Shown: piece by piece, positions 6,860 to 13,558 of the stretch
How the letters are laid out: the number at the start of each line of letters is the position of its first letter
How positions within the stretch are numbered: position 1 is the stretch's first letter
DNA from: a virus
Direction: 5' to 3' (one strand)
Length of the DNA: 21,897 nucleotides
Virus record (IMG/VR): IMGVR_UViG_3300009161_000264
Coordinates: 1-21,897 of that record
Position numbers and translations under genes: made by a program
Notes under the pieces: generated by a model
Told to the model about the DNA's origin: nothing
Seen by the model: only the letters and a program-made list of their open reading frames with translations
The model's database searches: none

Positions 6860-7604
6860 TCTAGAAAATCAAAATAGGGTCAAAGAAGATATAGTATTTT
6901 TTGAAAATTTCCTTACAGAAGAACAATGTTCTAATGTAATTAAATATTGGGAGCATTCTGCAGAAAAAGGTACACTCCCATGGGCTCCAATTTCATTCTA
7001 TGATTCGTTTGCATCAAATTTACCAGATGATGACGACAAAGAAAAATTTGGGTTAGAGCCAGATTTTTTTACAACGCTACAAGATAAAATTCAAGAGGCT
7101 ACAGAAATATGTAGAGGAGATAAACTTAAGTTGGTAAGCTACCATGCTCAAAAGTGGATAGAGGGCGCATATGCAGGATATCATTCAGACAATACGCCAC
7201 TAGAATCACCAGAGTATAATTCATTTGAAAGAAGTAAATGGGCAGCTTTTCTTTATTTAAATGAAGATTTTGAGGGTGGAGTTTTAAACTTTAGAGATCA
7301 CGAAATTGCCCTTCAGCCAAAAGTTGGAATGCTTGCTGCATTTGCAGGAGGACATGACAATATTCATGAAGTACAAATGATTACTAAAGGAACGCGATGG
7401 ACAATTGGTTCTTTTTGGGACAATATAGAAGCTGAATACGATGATGCTAAACAAGCTTTTTGGGAATCAGATATAGCAGAACAAAGAAAAAGACAAGCCG
7501 AAGACGCAGAGTCTTGGGCAGCATTAAAAGAAAAGGGAGAAAGGTTAAAGCCTGGCCCAGATCAAACTGCTAAAAAAGACGTTGCTTTAATAATAGGAGA
7601 ATAA
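6849..7604 (+). CDS. 2OG-Fe(II) oxygenase, prolyl 4-hydroxylase-like (4 of 7), with charged tail
   Basis: 251 residues, starting inside the end of the previous gene. Ligands H112 and D114 (YHSDNTP), LNEDFEGGVLNF at 137-148, QPKVGMLAAFAGG at 156-168, third ligand H173 (NIHEV) and R183. The N-terminal DIVFFENFLTEEQCSNV is the classical P4H opening, shared with the gene at 5319. After about residue 192 a highly charged, predicted helical tail (Glu, Lys, Ala, Gln-rich) follows, unlike the others. It is the most diverged member of the six with an intact site: YEGG has become FEGG. Substrate unknown. Confidence 0.87.
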   Translation: MTFNLENQNRVKEDIVFFENFLTEEQCSNVIKYWEHSAEKGTLPWAPISFYDSFASNLPDDDDKEKFGLEPDFFTTLQDKIQEATEICRGDKLKLVSYHAQKWIEGAYAGYHSDNTPLESPEYNSFERSKWAAFLYLNEDFEGGVLNFRDHEIALQPKVGMLAAFAGGHDNIHEVQMITKGTRWTIGSFWDNIEAEYDDAKQAFWESDIAEQRKRQAEDAESWAALKEKGERLKPGPDQTAKKDVALIIGE

Positions 7605-7605
7605 T

Positions 7606-8415
7606 ATGATAAAAGCTACAGTATTAGAAAACGGAATGATTAGAGAAGAACTTCACCCGCAAGTTTATTATTATAGAAATGCTATACCAAATGTAAAAGA
7701 ATGGCTAGATCGTGTAAATGATTCTGAAAATCACCCAGAACTACATTCAATAATTACACCATGGAATCAATGGGATGTAGATGAAAACAGGTCATTGGGG
7801 CACCCATATGTTTACGGATACAAAAAGCTTTGCCTGCTTAATAGTGTTTTCAACATAGACAAAGATGTTTCCGAGGAAACAAAGGAACTTTTTATTAACA
7901 TAAGAGACCCCTTGTTTAATGCCATGAAAGCAGTATGCGAAGACTATAAGAAAGAGCAAGGCATAGACAAAGAGCTTATCATACTTCCTCAATTTGGAGT
8001 TCATAGATACCGCGCTGGAAAGTTTATGGGAGTACATCATGATTCTCAAGAAGGAGATACACGATTACTTTATTCGCTAGTTGTTTGGCCAAATGATGAT
8101 TACGAAGGCGGAGAGCTTTCTTTTTCTATTAAGAATGGAGTATTGACTGGCACAGATAGTGCCCTGTGGGGAGACATTGATGATCCAAGAAATGAGGGAC
8201 AATATGATTTTTATATTAAGCCAGAAGCTGGAAGCATTGTAATTTTCCCCTCACCATCTCCATTTAGTCATACAGCTCATGAAGTAAAGTCTGGATGGAA
8301 GTACATGTTGCCAATGTTTTGGATAGACCCAACTGGAGAAGATGTTCTTTTTAAGTTAGACCCAGAGTTTAAGTTAGAATTTGTATACCCAGATAAAGAA
8401 GACTTATTTAAATGA
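7606..8415 (+). CDS. 2OG-Fe(II) oxygenase, prolyl 4-hydroxylase-like (5 of 7)
   Basis: 269 residues, one base after the preceding stop, with GGAG just upstream. Ligands H144 and D146 (VHHDSQEGD), PNDDYEGGELSFS at 162-174, KPEAGSIVIFP at 205-215, third ligand H222 (FSHTAHEV) and K232. The insert between the fourth strand and the KPEAG strand (LTGTDSALWGDIDDP...) is shared with the next gene. The two share long blocks: TPW..W near the N-terminus, H.DSQEGD/DQQEGD, NDDYEGGELSFS, SHTAH.VKSG.KYM. They are clearly tandem duplicates that have since diverged, so each probably has its own substrate or site. Substrate unknown. Confidence 0.9.
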   Translation: MIKATVLENGMIREELHPQVYYYRNAIPNVKEWLDRVNDSENHPELHSIITPWNQWDVDENRSLGHPYVYGYKKLCLLNSVFNIDKDVSEETKELFINIRDPLFNAMKAVCEDYKKEQGIDKELIILPQFGVHRYRAGKFMGVHHDSQEGDTRLLYSLVVWPNDDYEGGELSFSIKNGVLTGTDSALWGDIDDPRNEGQYDFYIKPEAGSIVIFPSPSPFSHTAHEVKSGWKYMLPMFWIDPTGEDVLFKLDPEFKLEFVYPDKEDLFK

Positions 8416-8422
8416 TAGATAG

Positions 8423-8431
8423 TGGTATAAT
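8423..8431 (+). promoter_or_regulatory. Extended -10 promoter inside the oxygenase operon
   Basis: TGGTATAAT, an extended -10 box, lies in the 41-base gap that is the largest break in this operon. I see no convincing -35. Transcription from about 8438 would give a short leader with AAAAGGAG at 8444-8451. It could boost the last two genes of the array separately. Confidence 0.5.
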
Positions 8432-8456
8432 GAATAATGTATTAAAAGGAGAACAA

Positions 8457-9173
8457 ATGATATCTGAAAAAATGTTTGACAAGGTTTATTACTACAAGAA
8501 TGTTTTATCCGACCCTCAAAATCTAATAAAATTAATTGAGGAAACTCAAAGCGATGACTATAAAGAGTTTGTTACTCCATGGGAAGAGTGGTCGGCCTGC
8601 AGTGGAGAAATGTATGTTTATGGAAATCATAAAAGAATAAAGTGTCTTACTATTGATGACGTAATGCTTAAATGCTCAGAAAATATTTTAGATAATTCTA
8701 AATATATCTTTAATGAAATTTTTGAAGGATTTAAAAACGTTTGTTTAGATTATGCAGAAAAAGTAAACGAAGAGGCTAAGGTTATTTTAATGACAGACAC
8801 TGCAATTAAACGTTATGAAACGGGTACATTTATGGGATCCCATTTTGATCAGCAAGAAGGAGATCAAAGATTAAAGTATTCTTTAGTAATGTATTTAAAT
8901 GATGACTATGAAGGCGGCGAGCTTTCGTTTAGTGTTAAAGATGGAGTACTTACTTCAACAGATAATGCAGCCTCAGAAGATTTTGAAAGTGATAAAAATA
9001 TAGGAAAATTAACTTTTTCTGTAAAGCCTGAAGCTGGAAGTGTAATAATTTTTCCTTCAGAGTCTCCATATAGTCACACAGCACATTTAGTAAAAAGCGG
9101 ATTCAAATACATGGTTCCGTCATTTTGGTTGAATAAAGGCTCATTTGTTGATGGAGTCTTTGTTCCAGAATAA
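8457..9173 (+). CDS. 2OG-Fe(II) oxygenase, prolyl 4-hydroxylase-like (6 of 7), tandem duplicate of the previous gene
   Basis: 238 residues from the ATG at 8457, which has AAAAGGAG five bases upstream; an in-frame ATG at 8412 overlapping the previous stop would add 15 residues with no homology to the paralogue and would start before the promoter-like box at 8423. Ligands H129 and D131 (SHFDQQEGD), LNDDYEGGELSFS at 147-159, KPEAGSVIIFP at 190-200, third ligand H207 (YSHTAHLV) and K217. Very close in layout to the gene at 7606, including its insert after the NDDYEGG strand. The N-terminal KMFDKVYYYKN motif is also shared. Substrate unknown. Confidence 0.9.
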   Translation: MISEKMFDKVYYYKNVLSDPQNLIKLIEETQSDDYKEFVTPWEEWSACSGEMYVYGNHKRIKCLTIDDVMLKCSENILDNSKYIFNEIFEGFKNVCLDYAEKVNEEAKVILMTDTAIKRYETGTFMGSHFDQQEGDQRLKYSLVMYLNDDYEGGELSFSVKDGVLTSTDNAASEDFESDKNIGKLTFSVKPEAGSVIIFPSESPYSHTAHLVKSGFKYMVPSFWLNKGSFVDGVFVPE

Positions 9174-9184
9174 AGGATTTTAAA

Positions 9185-9730
9185 ATGGCAATGTATGTTT
9201 TTCAAGAGCTGGCACCAAAAGTTTTTTACTTTACCTATTGTCTTCAAGAGATTGGTGGGTACATCGGATTCCTTGAAGAAAGTGAAAAGAATACAAGTAA
9301 TCTAATTAGTAAATGGCATGATGAAGAGTATGGATATGAAAAAAGAATATCCTCTGATTTTTCAAATGAAACAGAAACTGTAGATACCCGTAGCCTTTTT
9401 ATAATTAATAATTTAAAAGCCACATTTCACTATTGTTTTACTCAATATAAAATATTTAACAATATAGAAGAGCCAGTTAACTTGAGCCCTAAGTACTGGG
9501 TTAGAAAACATAATGAGGGCCAAGTAAAAAATAACTGTGGAGCAAATGGTAAATACACTGCTAGATTATACATCAATGATTCTTTTTCTGGTGGAGAAAT
9601 TTCAATACCTGGAAAACCTAGTTTTAAGCCAGAAGCAGGCAGCATAATTATAGCTCCATCAGATGTACAATTAACCGCAGAACCAGCTTATGGCAATTCA
9701 AGATATATTGCTATAGGCCATTGGGTTTAA
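9185..9730 (+). CDS. Degenerate 2OG oxygenase-fold protein (7 of 7), probable pseudoenzyme
   Basis: 181 residues, shorter than its paralogues. The fold markers remain: N-terminal ELAPKVFYFTYCL, YINDSFSGGEISI at 129-141, FKPEAGSIIIAPSD at 147-160 and R173 in the 2-oxoglutarate position. The metal site is gone: where HxD should precede the YIND strand there is NNCGANGK, and where the third His should stand ten residues before R173 there is Gln-Leu. It therefore cannot bind iron in the usual way. The frame is intact with no stop, so selection has probably kept it, perhaps as a binding or regulatory subunit of one of the active paralogues. AAAGGA upstream supports the start. Confidence 0.78.
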   Translation: MAMYVFQELAPKVFYFTYCLQEIGGYIGFLEESEKNTSNLISKWHDEEYGYEKRISSDFSNETETVDTRSLFIINNLKATFHYCFTQYKIFNNIEEPVNLSPKYWVRKHNEGQVKNNCGANGKYTARLYINDSFSGGEISIPGKPSFKPEAGSIIIAPSDVQLTAEPAYGNSRYIAIGHWV

Positions 9731-9748
9731 CCCCTAACCTGCTATAAT
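9720..9748 (+). promoter_or_regulatory. Extended -10 promoter for a leaderless LamG mRNA
   Basis: TGCTATAAT at 9740-9748 with TTGGGT at 9721-9726 as a weak -35 (16-base spacer). Only six bases (aaaaca) separate TATAAT from the ATG at 9755, so transcription should start at or within a base of the start codon. No ribosome binding site precedes it. It overlaps the stop region of the previous gene. Confidence 0.65.
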
Positions 9749-9754
9749 AAAACA

Positions 9755-11518
9755 ATGTCATATTATTTGTCTTTAATTAAAGACTCACCACTTGCCTTTT
9801 GGAAGATGGACGAGTCTTCTGGATCTATTGCATATGATTCATCTGGCAACGGTAATAATGGTACATATGCTGGACAGATATTAAAATCTGGAATGCCAAT
9901 TGTATCTGGCGGAGTGCATTCGAATAAAATAGATAATGTAAACTATGTACAATTTACCCTTTCAAAAGATTTTTCTGGAACAACTGGCACTGGCGGATTT
10001 GCAACTAATTCAACATACGATAATGATTTTACATTAGAGGCATGGATACATCCAAAAACATTAACCTCATTAACACCGATACTTGCAGATTCAAGTGGTA
10101 TTGGATTGTATTGGGATAAAGGAAATATTGTATTTAAATTAGAGAGTGAAAGAATTGATTATTCAGTTCCCAATCCCAATAGAGTAATTTATGTTGTTGG
10201 TGTCTATTCAGTTTCTTCTATGAGTCTTTATATTGATGGTGTTTTGGTAGCATCTAAATCAATATCTATTAAATTTACAAACACTAGCGTTACCCTTTCT
10301 TCAGGACCAGCCTCGGCTGGAGAATATTTTATAATTGATTGCCCAGCAGTATACAGATATTCATTATCTCAAGCAGCAATAATGTTACACTACAATAATC
10401 TATCATTAAATAATGATGAACAAGTTTCTGTACCAGACCTAGGCGAATTGTTTAGGGGATCAGAAAAATATCAAGATATAGAAACAAGATATGTTTATCC
10501 AGTCCAGGTTGCTTGGGACACATTAATATATGACAACGAAGCGTTATCTTATAGTAAAAATAATAATAGCATTTATTTAAATTCAGGATTTACATCTGGA
10601 GAATTTGTAGAGGATATATTTTTAAATATTACAAAAAATTATGTATCTTCAAAAATTGATTGGGTTTCTTCTAGTGGAGTATCGGTATATGTTTCAGAAA
10701 CTTCAAATTCTGGCCCTTGGACACCTTGCGTAAATGGGTCACCAATACCAGGCTTTTCTCAAGGTTCTGCATTTTCTTCAACAAAAGTATTATATTTTAA
10801 ATTTGTATTTACATCTACAAACTCAGACGTTTACTTACCAGAACTATATTCTTTAAAAATTTATTTCTACTCTGAAAAGAAAATGTTTTCACATAATGGC
10901 GGAAGTACATTGTCGATATCACAACCTACATCTGGATCAAATTGGGATTTTGATGTATCCAATAATAGCTATCCAATTAGAACTAGAAATTATTATAATG
11001 GAATAAGACCAAAAACCTCAGCATTTTTTATAGAGTCAATAAATAATGTTAGGAATATTGAAATGATATTTACTCCAAAATCATTGTCTAGCGGTCATTT
11101 AATATTTAATAAAACTGGATCCACAGAGACTTCTCTTTCTTGGGCGGCAGGCGGAGTGATATCAAAATCTAACATTAGTAATATTTATATAAATGGCCAG
11201 GATATCTCTTCAGCAACAAACATATCTTCGTATTTGTATATAGATGAGCCTAACTATATATTAATAAAGACAACCACTATAATTGTTGGTCAAATATGGT
11301 TTAATGGGAAGCAGCTGGTGGGAGTCAGATCAAGCGTCTTAGACGATAATTTATATCAAAATATAGCGCTATATGCAAATGATTCTATTAGTCATCAAGA
11401 GCATTATGATTTATATATCGGGAAGACGGCTTCTGTTGCCCAGGGATCGGCCATGGAGCTGACAGAAGAGTCAGTAAGAACATACTCAAGAGACAGGGTC
11501 GTGTTCCAAATACTATAA
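9755..11518 (+). CDS. LamG / concanavalin A-like surface or tail protein
   Basis: 587 residues. A laminin G-like jelly roll covers roughly residues 1-225: FWKMDESSGSIAYDSSGNGNNGTY at 15-38 is the classic opening, with DFTLEAWIHPK at 91-101 and MSLYIDGVLVASKS at 156-169. A second similar lobe may lie at about 428-570 (VRNIEMIFTPKSLSSGHLIFNK, IYINGQDIS, IWFNGKQL). Between them is a beta-rich linker. Such domains in phages usually bind carbohydrate on tail fibres, spikes or capsid decorations. The protein begins on an apparently leaderless mRNA, and the dyad after its stop may separate it from the assembly genes. Placement between the oxygenase operon and the portal module is unusual for a tail protein; a role in host contact is inferred. 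Confidence 0.75.
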   Translation: MSYYLSLIKDSPLAFWKMDESSGSIAYDSSGNGNNGTYAGQILKSGMPIVSGGVHSNKIDNVNYVQFTLSKDFSGTTGTGGFATNSTYDNDFTLEAWIHPKTLTSLTPILADSSGIGLYWDKGNIVFKLESERIDYSVPNPNRVIYVVGVYSVSSMSLYIDGVLVASKSISIKFTNTSVTLSSGPASAGEYFIIDCPAVYRYSLSQAAIMLHYNNLSLNNDEQVSVPDLGELFRGSEKYQDIETRYVYPVQVAWDTLIYDNEALSYSKNNNSIYLNSGFTSGEFVEDIFLNITKNYVSSKIDWVSSSGVSVYVSETSNSGPWTPCVNGSPIPGFSQGSAFSSTKVLYFKFVFTSTNSDVYLPELYSLKIYFYSEKKMFSHNGGSTLSISQPTSGSNWDFDVSNNSYPIRTRNYYNGIRPKTSAFFIESINNVRNIEMIFTPKSLSSGHLIFNKTGSTETSLSWAAGGVISKSNISNIYINGQDISSATNISSYLYIDEPNYILIKTTTIIVGQIWFNGKQLVGVRSSVLDDNLYQNIALYANDSISHQEHYDLYIGKTASVAQGSAMELTEESVRTYSRDRVVFQIL

Positions 11519-11541
11519 TTTTGTCAGACCGAGTGACAAAA
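11519..11541. promoter_or_regulatory. Inverted repeat, possible operator or weak terminator
   Basis: TTTTGTCA at 11519-11526 and TGACAAAA at 11534-11541 are perfect reverse complements around a 7-base gap. The repeat begins one base after the LamG stop and ends just before the -35-like TGGACT of the next gene. The stem is weak in G+C and no T-run follows, so an operator for a dimeric repressor is as likely as a terminator. A TATAAT at 11514-11519 touches its left edge. Confidence 0.5.
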
Positions 11542-11544
11542 ATC

Positions 11545-11573
11545 TGGACTTGTGACCGTAAAGGTGATAGAAT
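11545..11573 (+). promoter_or_regulatory. Promoter for the portal module
   Basis: TGGACT at 11545-11550 and TAGAAT at 11568-11573 with a 17-base spacer. The -10 is eight bases before the ATG at 11582, so the mRNA would be leaderless or have one to two extra bases. No Shine-Dalgarno is present. It lies directly downstream of the 11519-11541 dyad, which could control it. Confidence 0.5.
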
Positions 11574-11581
11574 AAAGCATT

Positions 11582-11926
11582 ATGGACATAAAAAGAACTA
11601 GCGCAAAAATGAAGTCTGGTGAAACCAGGCTTGGGGTCTATGTCTGGGAGATGCCAGATGGAAGATGGATCGGAGACGAAGATAACAACTTTCTGTCTAT
11701 AGCATCAATGCTTGGGAATAGGGAAAGAATAGCGGCCCTTGCCAATGCTGTAAGACATCATGGAATTAACGAAGGCCAGCCAAAGTTTATTGAAGGAAGC
11801 AGGCAAATTGATGACGAAGAATTTGAGTACCAAAAACAAAGATTAAGGTGGGGATTGACTCCAGATCCATTAGATATTGGAGTTCATAAAGATGAAATGG
11901 CTAAACTTAGGGGGCCAAAAAAATGA
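11582..11926 (+). CDS. Unknown small protein ahead of the portal gene
   Basis: 114 residues, charged, with no membrane segment or signal peptide. Visible segments are ETRLGVYVWEMPDGRWIGDEDNNFLSIASMLGNRERIAALANAVRHHG, which looks like a short beta hairpin followed by a helix, and a basic C-terminus (AKLRGPKK). I do not recognise the family. Its stop overlaps the portal start, so it is probably translated together with the portal. A DNA-packaging or portal-related accessory role fits the position but is not shown by sequence. It has no visible ribosome binding site and seems to start a leaderless mRNA. Confidence 0.65.
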   Translation: MDIKRTSAKMKSGETRLGVYVWEMPDGRWIGDEDNNFLSIASMLGNRERIAALANAVRHHGINEGQPKFIEGSRQIDDEEFEYQKQRLRWGLTPDPLDIGVHKDEMAKLRGPKK

Positions 11927-13503
11927 TTGAATCCAGCGAAGAAACGGTAAATAATAATATTGAGATATCAAACTCTGAAGATTGGATGAAGTTTAATAAT
12001 CCAATAGTTCAAACAGATGAGGATCCTTTTTCTATTGAAGGAGAAGAGATTCTAAAGGTTGCAGGACTTGGACCTTCTTTTAGAAGAAAAGTTTCTAGAG
12101 ATTTACAAAAATCCTTTACTGGAAAAGACTCCACCTCTAGCCAGCAGCTACAATATCAGCAAGCGGTAAGCGGATACCTTCAGTTTGACGTTGTTCACCC
12201 AGAATATAATTTAGATTATCTTTCAACAATTTATGAAGTATCTCCCTACAATTATGCTGCAATAAATGCAAAGGTTGCAAATATAGTTGGCTTGGGCTTT
12301 GATTTTATTGAGTCTAGAAAAACAACTGATGCTTTTGAAGACATAACAGATGAAAAACAATTAGCCCGTGCTCGAAAGAAATTAAGTAGAATTAAGCAAG
12401 ACTTGCACGATTGGTTAGAAGACTGCAATGAGGATGAGACTTTTAAAGAAACGCTTGTTAAGTTCTACACTGACCTAGAATCTACTGGTAATGGCTATCT
12501 GGAGGTCGGTAGAACGACGACTGGGAAGATTGGGTACATCGGGCACATACCATCAAAAACAATGCGTGTAAGACGCTTCAGAGACGGTTTTGTACAATTG
12601 CTATATGGCAAGGTTGTATTCTTTAGAAATTTCGGGGATCAAAAAACCGAAAACCCAATTGCTGGTATTACAGATAGACCAAATGAGATTATTCATATAA
12701 AGAAATATACTCCAAAAAATAATTATTATGGAATTCCAGATATTATTGCAGCTCAAAATGCCATGGCAGGAAATGAATTTGCTGGCAAATATAACCTTGA
12801 TTATTTTGAAAACAAGGCGGTTCCAAGATATATTATTACCGTTAAGGGTGCAAAGCTATCGGCAGAATCTGAACGCAAATTGCTTGAGTTTTTCCAGGTG
12901 GGATTAAAGGGGAAGAACCATAGATCCTTATATATCCCATTACCACCAGACTCATCAGATTCTAAAACTGAATTTAAAATGGAACCGATTGAAGCAGGCG
13001 CACAAGAAGGCTCATTTGAAAAATATAGAAATTCAAATAGAGATGAAATATTAATGGCTCATAGAGTACCTGTTAATAAAATTGGAACCCCTGCTGGCAT
13101 AAATTTAGCGGCAGCAAGAGATGCAGATAAGACATTTAAAGAGCAAGTTTGCCGACCAGCCCAAGAAAATTTAGAGAAGAAATTAAATAAAATAATTGGA
13201 GAAATGACAGATTCATTAATTCTTAGATTTAATGAATTAAGTTTAACTGATGCCAATACTCAGTCTCAAATAGATGAAAGATATTTAAGATTCCAGGTCC
13301 TAACTCCTAATGAAATTAGAATTAGAATGGGCATGGTTCCCAGAGAAGGTGGAGATGTACCTGTCGACCTTGCTGCCCAAGCTGCTGAAATTAAAGCTCA
13401 GGCAAATCAAAGCCGTGAAAGAGATCAGGCAAGATCTTCTAAATCACCAGATAAATCGGGCGAAGGCCGAAATGCAAAGGGCGACGGAAGACAAGTCAAC
13501 TAG
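11923..13503 (+). CDS. Phage portal protein
   Basis: 526 residues. Portal proteins form the dodecameric ring at one capsid vertex through which DNA passes and to which the tail joins. Supporting features are the N-terminal segment YNLDYLSTIYEVSPYNYAAINAKVANIVG typical of PBSX/HK97-type portals, a central YGIPDIIAAQNAMAGNEFAGKYN block around residues 268-292, an YITVKG-like strand, the helix SERKLLEFFQVGLKGKNHRS and the PAGINLAAARDADKTFKEQV segment of the clip and stem. The C-terminus is hydrophilic and disordered. The start overlaps the previous stop and is preceded by AGGGGG. The terminase that normally precedes a portal is not within the window. Confidence 0.92.
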   Translation: MIESSEETVNNNIEISNSEDWMKFNNPIVQTDEDPFSIEGEEILKVAGLGPSFRRKVSRDLQKSFTGKDSTSSQQLQYQQAVSGYLQFDVVHPEYNLDYLSTIYEVSPYNYAAINAKVANIVGLGFDFIESRKTTDAFEDITDEKQLARARKKLSRIKQDLHDWLEDCNEDETFKETLVKFYTDLESTGNGYLEVGRTTTGKIGYIGHIPSKTMRVRRFRDGFVQLLYGKVVFFRNFGDQKTENPIAGITDRPNEIIHIKKYTPKNNYYGIPDIIAAQNAMAGNEFAGKYNLDYFENKAVPRYIITVKGAKLSAESERKLLEFFQVGLKGKNHRSLYIPLPPDSSDSKTEFKMEPIEAGAQEGSFEKYRNSNRDEILMAHRVPVNKIGTPAGINLAAARDADKTFKEQVCRPAQENLEKKLNKIIGEMTDSLILRFNELSLTDANTQSQIDERYLRFQVLTPNEIRIRMGMVPREGGDVPVDLAAQAAEIKAQANQSRERDQARSSKSPDKSGEGRNAKGDGRQVN

Positions 13504-13521
13504 TTCTGCTCAACTGCTTAT

Positions 13522-13550
13522 TTGCCTTAAGATATATACAAGTCTATAAT
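13522..13550 (+). promoter_or_regulatory. Promoter for the protease/scaffold-capsid operon, leaderless type
   Basis: TTGCCT at 13522-13527, a 17-base spacer and a perfect TATAAT at 13545-13550. The ATG at 13559 follows after eight bases without a ribosome binding site. A strong promoter here suits high expression of scaffold and major capsid protein. Confidence 0.7.
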
Positions 13551-13558
13551 ATACACAT

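Noticed and set aside
9185-9730. Active oxygenase at 9185
   Set aside because: All three metal ligands are missing in the alignment with its paralogues, so I treat it as a pseudoenzyme.
9723-9733. Palindrome GGGTTTAACCC before the LamG promoter
   Set aside because: A one-base loop cannot form a hairpin, and an 11-base palindrome overlapping a stop codon is weak evidence for an operator.
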